A stretch of 64,000 nt of DNA from Nocardia flavorosea (GTDB lineage Bacteria; Actinomycetota; Actinomycetes; Mycobacteriales; Mycobacteriaceae), in contig NZ_JADLQL010000001.1 of the NCBI RefSeq assembly GCF_015477805.1, positions 1,550,001 through 1,614,000 of the forward strand, written 5' to 3'. The notes under the pieces were generated by a model. That model was not told where the DNA came from. It saw only the letters and a program-made list of their open reading frames with translations, and did not search any database. Position 1 is the first letter of the stretch. Each line of letters opens with the position of its first letter. The position numbers were made by a program, and so were the translations under genes. Of the stretch, positions 1-9,189 are shown in pieces.

Positions 1-366
1 CTCGCCCACTTCGAACGGTCGGCCTGGTTGCGTGCGGTGGCCGCCGATCCGGCTCTCGCCTGGCGTTCCCGCTACCGGGTCGACCCGGCGACCGCACTGG
101 AACGGGTCTACCTGCCCGGCGAGGAAGGCTGGGACCAGCAGGTGGCCCGCCTGCACCGCGGTAACGGGCCACGCTGGCAGCACGAGGTGGACGAGAGCAC
201 CATCTCCTTGCTGGCGGGAATGCGATCCGACGGCCTGCCGTTGTACGAACTGATCGAACTGCTGGCACTGTCCCAGGGATCCGACGAGGTGGACCCGGAG
301 TTCGCTACGGCGGCGCTCGCGGTGGTCACCGGCTTGGTGCGGCACGGACTGGTACATCCGGTCTAG
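1..366 (+). CDS. C-terminal end of an unidentified protein, 5' truncated by the window edge
   Basis: The reading frame is open from base 1 and ends at the TAG at 364-366, so about 121 C-terminal residues are visible and the true start lies outside the window. An internal GTG at 28 is not needed as a start. The tail is a compact helical region ending in a VRHGL-type segment. That resembles the C-terminal winged-helix-like end of some actinobacterial class I methyltransferases (DUF7782 type), but no SAM motif is visible here, so this is a weak guess. It is read in the same direction as sigB, separated by 245 bases that contain the sigB promoter. Confidence 0.5.
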   Translation, partial: LAHFERSAWLRAVAADPALAWRSRYRVDPATALERVYLPGEEGWDQQVARLHRGNGPRWQHEVDESTISLLAGMRSDGLPLYELIELLALSQGSDEVDPEFATAALAVVTGLVRHGLVHPV

Positions 367-549
367 GAGTTTCACCTCCGGCGGTGGGCACCGGTCGCCT
401 GCGCGGGGGCTGCCCTCGGGCGCCGCTTCACCTCGGTCTCCGGTCCGACGGGCCCGTGCCCCGGATTCCCGGCCCGTTCCGTTCTCAGGAACTTCTCAGA
501 ACGTGACGCTGAAAACCGCAGTTCAGAGCGGTTTATCCGCGCCCGGCGA

Positions 550-577
550 GGGAACTTTCCCTATGTCGGGTCCGTTG
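550..577 (+). promoter_or_regulatory. ECF-sigma-type promoter of sigB
   Basis: GGGAACT at 550-556 and CGTTG at 573-577 are separated by 16 nt. This matches the GGGAAC(T)-N15-17-CGTT pattern used by SigE/SigH-type factors in mycobacteria, where sigB is a known target. Transcription would start near 583, giving a leader of about 28 nt that contains the AGGAGG ribosome site. The assignment to SigE or SigH is inference. Confidence 0.75.
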
Positions 578-611
578 TTCGGAGTGAGACACCACCGACA
601 GGAGGCAAGTC

Positions 612-1580
612 ATGACAAGCCCCGCCACCACTCGTGTGCGCCCCAGTGATACGGACCTCGACGCTCAGAGCCCCGCCGCCGACCTGGTACGCGTGTACCT
701 GAACGGGATCGGACGGACGGCACTGCTCACCGCCGCCGACGAAGTGGAACTGGCCAAGCGCATCGAGGCGGGTCTCTATGCCCAGCACCTGCTGGAGACC
801 GGCAAACGTCTGTCGGCGACCCGCAAGCGTGATCTGGCGATCGTGGTCCGGGAAGGCCAAGCGGCGCGATCGCATCTGCTGGAAGCCAACCTGAGGCTGG
901 TCGTCTCGCTCGCAAAGCGGTACACGGGCCGCGGGATGCCCCTACTGGACCTGATCCAGGAGGGCAATCTCGGCCTGATCCGCGCGATGGAGAAGTTCGA
1001 CTACGCCAAGGGCTTCAAGTTCTCCACCTACGCCACCTGGTGGATCCGCCAGGCCATCACCCGCGGTATGGCCGATCAGAGCCGTACCATCCGGCTCCCG
1101 GTCCATCTCGTGGAGCAGGTCAACAAGCTCGCCCGGATCAAGCGTGAACTGCATCAGCAGCTCGGCCGGGAGGCCACCGACGCGGAACTCGCCGCCGAAT
1201 CGGGTATCGCGGTGGAGAAGATCGCCGATCTACTCGACCACAGTCGCGATCCGGTGAGCCTGGATATGCCCGTCGGCAACGACGAGGAGGCCCCGCTGGG
1301 CGATTTCATCGAGGATTCCGAGGCGACATCTGCCGAAAGCGCCGTGATCGCCGGCCTGCTGCACCGCGATGTCCGCAGCGTGCTGAACACCCTCGACGAA
1401 CGCGAACAGCAGGTCATCCGGTTGCGCTTCGGTTTGGACGACGGGCAGCCCCGCACGCTCGATCAGATCGGCAAACTCTTCGGTCTGTCGCGTGAGCGGG
1501 TCCGCCAGATAGAGCGCGAGGTCATGTCGAAGCTCCGCAAGGGCGAACGAGCCGACCGGCTGCGCGCCTACGCCAGCTGA
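612..1580 (+). CDS. sigB: RNA polymerase sigma factor SigB (group 2, RpoD-like)
   Basis: This is a 322-residue group 2 sigma-70 factor that redirects RNA polymerase to general stress and stationary-phase promoters. Region 1.2 ([16 protein letters not shown]) is followed by an intact region 2, including the core-binding [19 protein letters not shown] stretch and the -10-reading [12 protein letters not shown] segment. Region 3 and region 4 follow, the latter with the ERVRQIE recognition helix near residue 300. There is no long acidic N-terminal extension, which separates it from SigA. The ATG at 612 sits 6 nt after AGGAGG. An ECF-type promoter lies upstream and a hairpin follows the stop, so it is probably monocistronic. 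Identification as SigB rests on size, domain set and the sigB-ideR neighbourhood known from mycobacteria and corynebacteria. Confidence 0.95.
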   Translation: MTSPATTRVRPSDTDLDAQSPAADLVRVYLNGIGRTALLTAADEVELAKRIEAGLYAQHLLETGKRLSATRKRDLAIVVREGQAARSHLLEANLRLVVSLAKRYTGRGMPLLDLIQEGNLGLIRAMEKFDYAKGFKFSTYATWWIRQAITRGMADQSRTIRLPVHLVEQVNKLARIKRELHQQLGREATDAELAAESGIAVEKIADLLDHSRDPVSLDMPVGNDEEAPLGDFIEDSEATSAESAVIAGLLHRDVRSVLNTLDEREQQVIRLRFGLDDGQPRTLDQIGKLFGLSRERVRQIEREVMSKLRKGERADRLRAYAS

Positions 1581-1607
1581 GCGCGCACAACGCCCCGGAA
1601 AACAAGC

Positions 1608-1634
1608 GATGACCGGCCGTGATGGCCGGTCATC
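1608..1634 (+). terminator. Hairpin after sigB
   Basis: GATGACCGGCC (1608-1618) pairs perfectly with GGCCGGTCATC (1624-1634) around a 5-nt loop, 28 bases after the sigB stop. It has no U-tract, as is common for actinobacterial terminators. Confidence 0.65.
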
Positions 1635-1971
1635 GACCGCTGGGGCCGATCGAAGTGCATCCGGTGTCACGGGGACGCCTGCTCATTCCGAACGGACCAG
1701 AATGTCCGCCGGCTCGCGAACAACTGTGGTTTCATCCCCGACCTGACCGCACCTCTCGGCCCGGCGCAGCCGCTCCCGCAGTGGCAACCGACCTGGCCGG
1801 TGCACATTTTCATGGCGGCCACCTGATTTCCGGATGAGCAGAACGTGTCGCTGGTTACGGCACCGGGCCAGGTCTCTGGCCGGGCCCCGCAGGCAGAGGC
1901 TTCATTGCGTCGCCCGTCGAAGGGATGTCTGCGGATTGCGTGCCGGTTTCCACCGGGCGAATCTGCCCATG

Positions 1972-2011
1972 GGCCCGATACCCGCGGTCGACCTGGCCGT
2001 AGTATCGGGCC
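1972..2011 (-). terminator. Hairpin after the GNAT/ACS gene
   Basis: GGCCCGATAC (1972-1981) pairs with GTATCGGGCC (2002-2011) around a 20-nt loop. It begins 20 bases beyond the stop of the minus-strand gene at 2032. Confidence 0.5.
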
Positions 2012-2031
2012 GGGCGTGCGGGTTCCGCGGT

Positions 2032-4737
2032 TCAGCCCAGTCGCCGGGGGCCGGTGTCGAAACGGCTCGGTTGCGGGCCGATCCGAGCGCGGGCATACAG
2101 GATCGCCGCCGATTCCGGGCTGGCGAGTACCGGCTCACAGGACAGTTCGCGCATTTCGGGAAGGTCGTCGAACAGGGCCGATATTCGCCGGGTCAGGTCG
2201 ATCAGGGCGGCCTTGTCGACACGCGGGCTGGCCGGTGTTCCGTTGAGCAGCGGCGCGGCCCGCGGGGCGTCGATCAGGGCCGCGGCCTCCTCGGCGGACA
2301 GTGGTAACGCGCGGTAGGCCCGGTCCCCCAGGAGCTCGATGATCGGACCGGACAGGCCGAATTCGATGACCGAGCCGAATGCCGGATCGTCCTGCACTCG
2401 CAGCACGCAACCGACCCCCTTGGGCGCCATCCGCTGGATATGCAGCAGCGGATCACCGCACAGCTCCACCAGATCACGGTAGGCCTGGCGTACCGCCTCC
2501 GGACGCCACAGATCCAAGCGCACCCAGCTCATATCGGGCCGGTGCCGCCAGCCCTCGTTGGTCGCCTTGGCCGCCACCGGATACCCGAGTTCCTCGGCGG
2601 CGGCCACAGCCGACTCGACATCGCGCACGGCACGGAAGTCGACAACGGAAATGCCGTAGCAGGAAAGGAGTTCGACGGTCTCCTCGTCGGCCAGGCGGCG
2701 TCCTCCTTCCGAATCGGCCAGCCAGCCGGCCATCAGGGCAACCGCGCGTTCGCTGTCGATCCCGGCGGGCCGGGCCGAATCGGCGCCGGAACGCACGGCC
2801 TCCTCCGGACCTGCCGGGCCGGGCCGGTCGCGCCATCGCGCATACCGCTGTACCCGCGCCAATGCCCGCACTGCGCGCGCGGGATCGGGAAAGGACGGGA
2901 TGGAACCGCGAATCGCGGCCGCCCCGGCGCCGCGCACCGCGAGCAGATCGGGAATACCGTCCCCGCTGGCGAATGTGGTGAGGACCGGTTTATCGCCGGC
3001 TACGGTGGCCACGGCCGTGCGGAGCGCTTCCGCATAGCCGGTCTGGGGTAACGGGATCGGAGGCGCGAAAATGACGATCACGGCGTCGGTTTCGTCCGCC
3101 CGCAGCGCCGCGGTCACGGCCGTGAGGTAATCATCCGGCGTTGCCTGCGGCCCGAGATCCACGGGTTCGGCGGCGCTGAGCCCCTCGCTGCGTGCGGCGT
3201 CGGCGGTGAGCCAGTTGAGGGCCGTACTGTTTCCCACGATCGCCGGACGCGGACCGCGGGGCAGCGGCTGGTAGCCCAGCAGCGCAGCACAGTCGAACAT
3301 CTCCGAGATCGATTCCGCCCGAACGACTCCCGACTGCGCGAACAAGTCACGGACGACAGCGCGGTCCAGTTCCCCATCCGAATCCCCGCGTGCCGCCAGC
3401 CGGCTCGGGCTCACCGCCACAATCGGTTTGTTCCGTGCGACCCGTCGCGCGATCCGGGAGAATTTCCGCGGGTTACCGAAACTCTCCAGATACAGCAGGA
3501 TCACATCGGTATCGGCATCGGTATCCCAATACTGCAGAAGGTCGTTACCGGAGACATCGGCGCGGTTACCGGCGGATACGAACGTGGACAGGCCCAGATT
3601 CCGGGTGGCCGCCTCGGCCAGGATCGCCACCCCCAGCGGCCCCGACTGGCAGAAGAACCCGATCCGCCCGCGACCCGGCAGCACCGTGGCCAGGGTCGCG
3701 TTGAGCCCGACCGCGGGATCGGTGTTGGCGATACCGAGGGCACTGGGGCCGACCACCCGCATGCCGTGGCCGCGGGCGGCCGCGACCAGCTCCGCTTCGG
3801 CCCCACGACCTTGCTCACCTGTTTCACTGAAGCCCGCCGACAACACCAGCAGGCCTTTGACCCCTTTGGCCATACAGTCGTCGAGCACTGAACCGATCTC
3901 GGCGGCCGGCACCGCCACCACCGCCAGATCCACCTCTTCGGGGATATCGCGCACGGTGGGATAGGCGTGCACGCCCCGGACCGAACGGCGGCCGGGATTC
4001 ACCGGATAGACGGCGCCGTGGTAGGTACCGTCGAGCAGGTTCGCCAGGACCACCCCGCCGACCCGCTCAGAACTGGGGGTGGCACCGATAACCGCCACCG
4101 ACCGCGGCGCGAGCAGATTGCCGACGCTGCGGGCCTCCGAGGCCCGCTCCCGCGCATCCCGGACCGAACGCAGCGCCTCGGTGGGGTCGATGGCGAACTC
4201 GAGATGCAGCACCGATCCGTCGCGGCTGCGCTCCACCTGGTAGCCGGCTTCGCGGAATACCGTGACCATCACCGTGTTCTCCGCCAGTACCTCCGCGACG
4301 AAGGTTTCGATCCCGTTCTCCGCAGCCGCCCCTGCCAGATGCTCCAGCAGGATCGATCCGAGGCCGCGGCCCTGATGGTCGTCCGCTACGACGAACGCGA
4401 CCTCCGCGGAGCGCTTGCCCGAGCGGTCCAGCAATTCGTATCGGCCCACGGCGATGATCGAATCCCCGAGCACGACGACCAGCCCGACCCGATCGCGATA
4501 GTCGACGTGGGTGGTGCGGTAGAGATCCTTCGGCGAGATCCGTGGGTAGGGCCCGAAGTAGCGCAGATAGCGGGTGCGTTCGGAGAGCGCGGTGTGGAAC
4601 CGCTGCAGTTCGTCGGCGTCCGCGGGGGTGATGGGGCGCAACCGCACCACACCTCCGTCGGAGGCCAGGACATCGGCGTGCCAGTGCTGCGGCGCGGGGG
4701 CCGGATCGTCGGGAACGGTTTCGGCCGGTTCAGTCAC
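2032..4737 (-). CDS. GNAT acetyltransferase fused to an NDP-forming acyl-CoA-synthetase-like module (Pat/Acu-type)
   Basis: The protein has about 901 residues. Residues 30-190 form a GNAT domain with the acetyl-CoA pyrophosphate loop DDHQGRGLG near 119-127. A CoA-binding Rossmann domain (IGATPSSERVGG), two succinyl-CoA-ligase-like domains and a C-terminal ATP-grasp-like domain follow. This resembles Pat/PatZ protein lysine acetyltransferases, here with GNAT first. In active ADP-forming acyl-CoA synthetases a catalytic histidine lies in a SSHTGAL-type loop; the matching segment here reads AARGDSDGEL, and the usual GPNCLG reads GPSALG. The synthetase half therefore looks regulatory rather than catalytic. 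The GTG at 4735-4737 was chosen because upstream codons run through acuC and are low-complexity. It overlaps the acuC stop by 8 nt, so the two are one operon. Acetylation of acyl-CoA synthetases or other lysine targets is inferred from the family. Confidence 0.85.
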   Translation of the reverse strand: MTEPAETVPDDPAPAPQHWHADVLASDGGVVRLRPITPADADELQRFHTALSERTRYLRYFGPYPRISPKDLYRTTHVDYRDRVGLVVVLGDSIIAVGRYELLDRSGKRSAEVAFVVADDHQGRGLGSILLEHLAGAAAENGIETFVAEVLAENTVMVTVFREAGYQVERSRDGSVLHLEFAIDPTEALRSVRDARERASEARSVGNLLAPRSVAVIGATPSSERVGGVVLANLLDGTYHGAVYPVNPGRRSVRGVHAYPTVRDIPEEVDLAVVAVPAAEIGSVLDDCMAKGVKGLLVLSAGFSETGEQGRGAEAELVAAARGHGMRVVGPSALGIANTDPAVGLNATLATVLPGRGRIGFFCQSGPLGVAILAEAATRNLGLSTFVSAGNRADVSGNDLLQYWDTDADTDVILLYLESFGNPRKFSRIARRVARNKPIVAVSPSRLAARGDSDGELDRAVVRDLFAQSGVVRAESISEMFDCAALLGYQPLPRGPRPAIVGNSTALNWLTADAARSEGLSAAEPVDLGPQATPDDYLTAVTAALRADETDAVIVIFAPPIPLPQTGYAEALRTAVATVAGDKPVLTTFASGDGIPDLLAVRGAGAAAIRGSIPSFPDPARAVRALARVQRYARWRDRPGPAGPEEAVRSGADSARPAGIDSERAVALMAGWLADSEGGRRLADEETVELLSCYGISVVDFRAVRDVESAVAAAEELGYPVAAKATNEGWRHRPDMSWVRLDLWRPEAVRQAYRDLVELCGDPLLHIQRMAPKGVGCVLRVQDDPAFGSVIEFGLSGPIIELLGDRAYRALPLSAEEAAALIDAPRAAPLLNGTPASPRVDKAALIDLTRRISALFDDLPEMRELSCEPVLASPESAAILYARARIGPQPSRFDTGPRRLG

Positions 4738-5983
4738 GCGGGTCCTCCGAGTCCAGGCCGAGCGGGCCGAAGCACGCGCGGCGGGTGGCGAGGACGGCGG
4801 TGTCGACCGCACGCTGTGCGCGGTCGGTCCGGGCGTCCCCGGTTTCCGCGGTTCCCCCTGGGCCGTCCCAGCGCTGGAACGCAATATCCACACCGTCGCC
4901 CATCGTGCGGGGCGGCGATATCCGCGGCCTTTCGGTTTGCACGAGATCGATCCAATCCTGCGGTATCGGGGTCGCCGGGTCCACCGGGCGGTTCAGTGCG
5001 AGCGCCAAGAGATGGGTCCATGCGCGCGGCACCACCCGGACCAGGCCGTACCCGCCACCGCCGACGGCAAGCCACCGGCCGTCGGCGTATCGGTCGGCCA
5101 GATCTCGCATGGCGGCGAATGCTGCCACCTGGCCCTCGACTCCGAGTTCCAGATCTGCCAGTGGATCCTCCCGGTGGGTGTCGACCCCGCACTGGCTGAC
5201 GATCACCTGCGGCCGGAACGCCGCGACCGCCCCGGGGACGACTGCATGGAAGGCGCGCAGCCATTGCGGGTCCCGGGTGCCCGGTAACAGCGGCAGGTTG
5301 ATCGCGGTGCCGTCGCCGGGCCCACTGCCGGTTTCCTCCGGCCATCCCGTGTTCGGCCACAGCGTCGCGGGGTGCTGGTGGATCGAAAGGGTGAGTACGC
5401 GCGGGTCCCGGTAGAACGCGTGCTGCACTCCGTCCCCGTGATGGACGTCCACGTCGATATAGGCGATCCGGTCGAAACCGTGGTCGAGCAGCCACGAGAT
5501 GGCCACCGCGACGTCGTTGTACACGCAGAAGCCGGCCGCCCGCCCCGGCATGGCATGGTGCATTCCGCCGCCGATGCTCACCGCCCGCCGGGCGGTGCCG
5601 CCCGCGATCGCGCGCGCCGCGGCCAGTGTGCCGCCGACGATCACCGACGAGGCCTCGTGCATCCGGGGAAAGATCGGATTGTCGGCCGAGCCGAGACCGT
5701 GGGGTGGATCCGGCTGTTCTACGCCGGGCACCGCCCGGCGTACCGCCTCGATGTAGTCCGCGGTGTGCACCCGGAGCAGCTCACCGGTATCGGCCGGGCC
5801 CGGCTCCAGTATTTCGATACCGTCCAGTAGGCCGAGCGCATATGCCAGCGCCATGGTGTACCGCAGCCGGGCCGGTTTCATCGGGTGCTCAGGGGTCCAC
5901 GAGTACTCGAGAAAGCGGTCGCTCCACACGATGGTCGCCGCATCCGGGTCGCCGCGATCTGCCTGCGGTGCTGAAGTGGCCAT
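4730..5983 (-). CDS. acuC: AcuC-type class I histone-deacetylase-fold protein lysine deacetylase
   Basis: This 417-residue protein removes acetyl groups from protein lysines; the Bacillus AcuC target is acetyl-CoA synthetase. The catalytic set is complete: paired histidines 142-143 (GGGMHHAM), zinc ligands D179 and H181 (in DVDVHHGDG) and D268 (SQCGVDTH), and the transition-state tyrosine in GGGGYG. The frame is open far upstream, but the homologous sequence begins at MATSAP. The ATG at 5983 has TACGGT ending 7 nt before it and no ribosome site, so a leaderless start is likely. It overlaps the downstream acetyltransferase gene by 8 nt (GTGACTGA), pairing an eraser with a writer. It is divergent from ideR. 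Confidence 0.92.
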   Translation of the reverse strand: MATSAPQADRGDPDAATIVWSDRFLEYSWTPEHPMKPARLRYTMALAYALGLLDGIEILEPGPADTGELLRVHTADYIEAVRRAVPGVEQPDPPHGLGSADNPIFPRMHEASSVIVGGTLAAARAIAGGTARRAVSIGGGMHHAMPGRAAGFCVYNDVAVAISWLLDHGFDRIAYIDVDVHHGDGVQHAFYRDPRVLTLSIHQHPATLWPNTGWPEETGSGPGDGTAINLPLLPGTRDPQWLRAFHAVVPGAVAAFRPQVIVSQCGVDTHREDPLADLELGVEGQVAAFAAMRDLADRYADGRWLAVGGGGYGLVRVVPRAWTHLLALALNRPVDPATPIPQDWIDLVQTERPRISPPRTMGDGVDIAFQRWDGPGGTAETGDARTDRAQRAVDTAVLATRRACFGPLGLDSEDPRD

Positions 5984-5996
5984 GATCGCAACCGTA
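5984..5996 (-). promoter_or_regulatory. Putative leaderless -10 of acuC
   Basis: On the minus strand TACGGT (5996-5991) is followed by exactly 7 nt and then the ATG at 5983. No Shine-Dalgarno sequence is present, so transcription probably begins at the A of the start codon. Confidence 0.55.
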
Positions 5997-6138
5997 TCGG
6001 GAAGGGCGGAACCCCATCCGGCGTTGTCATGCAGTAGAAATACATGTACGTGCAACAGCGGCGCCGAACCGAGCGCCGCCGGTATTCCCATCGCGTCACG
6101 CGACCCGCTCCGTCCGACCGGGGTCGCTGGTGCGCAGG

Positions 6139-6144
6139 TAGAAT
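6139..6144 (+). promoter_or_regulatory. Putative -10 of ideR
   Basis: GGTAGAAT gives a TAGAAT hexamer with start expected near 6151. That leaves a 16-nt leader carrying GAAGGGG (6154-6160) before the GTG at 6167. No convincing -35 is visible. Confidence 0.5.
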
Positions 6145-6166
6145 TTGTGCCGACGAAGGGGCAAAA

Positions 6167-6853
6167 GTGAAGGATCTGGTCGACACCACGGAGATGTATC
6201 TCCGTACCATCTACGACCTCGAGGAGGAGGGCGTAGTACCCCTGCGCGCCCGGATCGCGGAGCGCCTCGAGCAGAGCGGACCGACGGTGAGTCAGACCGT
6301 AGCGCGGATGGAGCGCGACGGGCTGCTCCTGGTTGCGGGTGATCGGCATCTCGAGCTGACCGACAAAGGGCGGAGCATGGCGGTCGCCGTGATGCGTAAA
6401 CACCGGCTGGCCGAGCGGTTGCTGGTCGATATCATCGGCTTGGACTGGCAGAACGTCCACGCCGAGGCCTGCCGCTGGGAACATGTGATGAGCGAGGACG
6501 TCGAACGGCGGCTGGTGGAGGTGCTCAACCACCCCACCACCTCCCCGTACGGCAACCCCATCCCCGGCCTGGACGAACTCGGTATCAACGCCGCCGACCT
6601 GCTCGAGGAACCACTCAAGCGGCTTTCCGAGCTTCCGCAGGGGCAGACGCATGCCGTGGTGGTACGTCGGCTGGCCGAACATATCCAGACCGACCCGGAA
6701 GTGATCGGCCGGTTGCGGGAGGCCGGTGTCGTGCCCGATGCGCGCGTGACGGTCGAAAGCAAACCGGGGGCCGTGGTGATCACTGTTCCGGGGCACGCGG
6801 GTTTCGAGCTTCCCGATGAAATGGCCCACGCCGTCCAGGTGAAGCTGGTCTGA
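6167..6853 (+). CDS. ideR: Iron-dependent repressor IdeR (DtxR family)
   Basis: The 228-residue protein represses iron-uptake and siderophore genes and activates iron storage when Fe(II) is bound. Every ligand of the M. tuberculosis protein is present at the same number: M10, C102, E105 and H106 (site 1) and H79, E83 and H98 (site 2). A winged-helix DNA-binding domain (SGPTVSQTVARMERDG) comes first and a C-terminal SH3-like domain last. The frame is open upstream to 6044, but homology begins at VKDLVDTTEMYL and GAAGGGG lies 6 nt before the GTG at 6167, which fixes the start. galE follows after 3 nt, an arrangement also known in corynebacteria (dtxR-galE). Confidence 0.96.
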   Translation: MKDLVDTTEMYLRTIYDLEEEGVVPLRARIAERLEQSGPTVSQTVARMERDGLLLVAGDRHLELTDKGRSMAVAVMRKHRLAERLLVDIIGLDWQNVHAEACRWEHVMSEDVERRLVEVLNHPTTSPYGNPIPGLDELGINAADLLEEPLKRLSELPQGQTHAVVVRRLAEHIQTDPEVIGRLREAGVVPDARVTVESKPGAVVITVPGHAGFELPDEMAHAVQVKLV

Positions 6854-6856
6854 TCC

Positions 6857-7837
6857 GTGGAACTCCTGGTCACCGGCGGTGCCGGTTATGTGGGTGGCGT
6901 ATGCGCGCTCGTCCTGCGGGAGCAGGGTCACGACGTGGTCGTCGTGGACGATCTGTCGACCGGTAACGCGGACGGGGTACCGGCGGGCGTCGAATTCGTC
7001 GAAGGCGACGTGGCCGAGGCCGCACCGGATCTGCTGCGCGCGCGGCGGTTCGACGGTGTGCTGCATTTCGCGGCGCAATCGCTGGTCGGTGAATCGGTCC
7101 AGCAGCCGGAGAAGTACTGGCACGGCAATGTCGTGAAAACCCTTACGCTGCTGGAGGCCATCCGGGAGACCGGAACTCCGCGGCTGGTGTTCTCCTCGAC
7201 CGCGGCCGTATACGGCGAACCGGAGCAGGTTCCGATCACCGAGGATGCGCCCGCCCGGCCCACCAATCCCTACGGTGCGTCGAAACTGGCCATCGATCAC
7301 GCGATCACGTCCTATTCGGTGGCCCACGGCCTGGCCGCCACCAGTCTGCGCTATTTCAACGTGGCCGGCGCCTACGGCGGCCTCGGCGAGAACCGGGTGG
7401 TGGAAACCCATCTGATCCCGCTGGTGTTGCAGGTCGCCGCGGGCCACCGGGATTCCATTTCGGTGTTCGGCACCGATTGGCCCACGCCGGACGGGACCGC
7501 GGTGCGCGATTACATCCACATCCTGGATCTGGCGCAGGCGCATCTGCTCGCACTGGAATCCGCGACCGCGGGCACCCATCGGGTGTTCAATCTGGGAAGC
7601 GGTACCGGATTTTCTGTGCGCGAGGTGATTTCGGCGTGCCGGCGGGTCACCGGCCGCCCGATCACCGCGGTCGACGCGCCGCGCCGCGCGGGCGACCCGG
7701 CGGTGCTCATCGCCTCCAGCAATCGCGCGGTCGACGAACTCGGCTGGCGACCCGAGCACAACGATCTCGACGAGATCGTTTCCGCCGCGTGGACCTATCT
7801 GCAGGGTCTCGGCTCGCGCGCGCACAGCGCCCGCTGA
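6857..7837 (+). CDS. galE: UDP-glucose 4-epimerase
   Basis: This 326-residue extended-SDR enzyme interconverts UDP-glucose and UDP-galactose, feeding galactan of the arabinogalactan cell wall. The NAD-binding GGAGYVGG is at residues 7-14. The catalytic serine/threonine cluster SST lies at 113-115, and Y139-x3-K143 is the active-site pair (YGASK). The GTG at 6857 lies 3 nt after the ideR stop, so translation is probably coupled. Length and motifs fit bacterial GalE. The link to iron control through co-transcription with ideR is conserved but its meaning is unclear. Confidence 0.93.
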   Translation: MELLVTGGAGYVGGVCALVLREQGHDVVVVDDLSTGNADGVPAGVEFVEGDVAEAAPDLLRARRFDGVLHFAAQSLVGESVQQPEKYWHGNVVKTLTLLEAIRETGTPRLVFSSTAAVYGEPEQVPITEDAPARPTNPYGASKLAIDHAITSYSVAHGLAATSLRYFNVAGAYGGLGENRVVETHLIPLVLQVAAGHRDSISVFGTDWPTPDGTAVRDYIHILDLAQAHLLALESATAGTHRVFNLGSGTGFSVREVISACRRVTGRPITAVDAPRRAGDPAVLIASSNRAVDELGWRPEHNDLDEIVSAAWTYLQGLGSRAHSAR

Positions 7838-7851
7838 CTCCGGTCCTGCGG

Positions 7852-9189
7852 TCACCACTGCGCGGCTTCCATATCGACGCCGAGAGTGGCGGCGCAATCC
7901 CTGCCGCACCGCGCCAGGTCGCGGAGGCGCTCCGGGCGCATCCCGGCCTCCAGCGCGGTGTGCAGCAGGGCGGCCATGGAGTGGTGCGGGTCCGCGTCGA
8001 GGGCGGCGTCCAAGGCGATCCCGGCGAAGGGACCGTCACCGCGGACATAGGCGAAATAACCCAGCAGCATAGCCGTTTCGGCACGGTCCGCACCGTCGAG
8101 CGCACGCGCCAGCCTGGACCACACCCGCTCGGCGGCGTCGGCGTGCGCGGTCGTGGCCAGCGCGAACATGCAGTCCCTCAGTTCCCGATCGCGCAGCGCC
8201 ACGGCGATATCGGCGAGTTCGCGGACGGCGAGATCGGCATCGGATTCGCTGTTCGAAATCAGCCAGAGCACGGTGATGAGTTCACCGCGCAGGAATCCGA
8301 TCGGATCCTCACGCCGGGCCGCGGCGGCGTACCGCTCCTTGGCCCGGTCCTGCGCCATTCCGAGTTCGGCCGAAACCTCGGCGCACAGGGTCGGATCCGG
8401 CGCGATCAATTCGGTGAGTTCGCCTCTGCAGCGCCGGATCGGCCGGCCGTCCAGAACTCGATTCAACGTCACCCGGGAGGCCACCGGATCGGCGATGAGG
8501 CCGCGGCGGCCCGGATCGGTGAGACTCCACCAGGGTCGGCCGCCGCTGATCGAGTGGGCCGCCCATACGGCCCGCACCGGCACGGCCGCCGCCGCCAACC
8601 GGCGCTCCAGTGCGGTGAGGACCGGCACCGGGCACGGTGACGTGCCTTGCGGATCCGGCAGCCCCTCGTCGACGAGGACGACGAGGACCCCTCTCACATC
8701 CGGCCGGGCGCATACCCGTGATGCCGCCGCGGCGACGGTGCCCTCGTCGGACGGCCGCCCGGTGGTGGGCTGCCACAGGTCGAACCGGACGACGAGATCG
8801 ATGACGGCGCTGTCCGGGGCGCCGGGCGCGGCACACAGCACAGCCAGCACCAGCGAACGTTCGGGGCGGAAACCGAGCATGGCGGGAATCGCCGCGATGA
8901 GATCACCCGGATCGTCGAGTCGCGCCGGGCGGGGCCGGGTGAGCCGGTCGTATTCGCCCGGCGCTCCCTCGGCACAGCGAAGCAGGGCCGAACCTGCCGG
9001 TTTGCCGTCGGACCGGACGGGTATCACGGCGGGTGCGTGCGCCGGGGCGGTCAGTGCCCGGGCGGTCGGGCAGGGGCCGTCGGCGCCGGTTGCGGCGGCC
9101 ACACGGCGCGCGAGGGCCGGATCCGGGTGATCGGGCGCACGGTGCGGGCCGGCAGGAGGTCGGGAGACGGAGGTCGCTGCGGGTGTCAT
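7852..9189 (-). CDS. DUF4192 domain-containing protein
   Basis: The protein has 445 residues and no signal peptide or membrane segments. After about 95 Pro/Ala-rich residues, the DUF4192 domain starts at a LDDPGDLIAAIPAMLGF segment and runs to the end. The C-terminal half has repeated Ala-rich helices with Asp/Glu/Arg faces that look TPR-like (LARALDGADRAETAMLLGY and following). DUF4192 is an actinobacterial family of unknown function. The ATG at 9189 was preferred over codons up to 9348, which encode non-conserved sequence overlapping a DnaA-box-like site. It converges on galE with only 14 bases between stops. Confidence 0.8.
   Translation of the reverse strand: MTPAATSVSRPPAGPHRAPDHPDPALARRVAAATGADGPCPTARALTAPAHAPAVIPVRSDGKPAGSALLRCAEGAPGEYDRLTRPRPARLDDPGDLIAAIPAMLGFRPERSLVLAVLCAAPGAPDSAVIDLVVRFDLWQPTTGRPSDEGTVAAAASRVCARPDVRGVLVVLVDEGLPDPQGTSPCPVPVLTALERRLAAAAVPVRAVWAAHSISGGRPWWSLTDPGRRGLIADPVASRVTLNRVLDGRPIRRCRGELTELIAPDPTLCAEVSAELGMAQDRAKERYAAAARREDPIGFLRGELITVLWLISNSESDADLAVRELADIAVALRDRELRDCMFALATTAHADAAERVWSRLARALDGADRAETAMLLGYFAYVRGDGPFAGIALDAALDADPHHSMAALLHTALEAGMRPERLRDLARCGRDCAATLGVDMEAAQW

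Larger units (their letters stand above)
1581..2031. other. Intergenic region between convergent sigB and the acetyltransferase gene
   Basis: I find no credible gene in these 451 bases. They hold a hairpin on each side, one per convergent gene (1608-1634 and 1972-2011). Short open frames here lack ribosome sites and recognisable protein sequence. Confidence 0.6.

Noticed and set aside
3967..5199. 410-residue plus-strand open frame
   Set aside because: It is antisense to the acetyltransferase and acuC genes and has no recognisable domain.
5984..7909. N-terminal extension of acuC by over 600 residues
   Set aside because: The frame is open upstream but runs antisense through ideR and galE; AcuC homology starts at the ATG at 5983.
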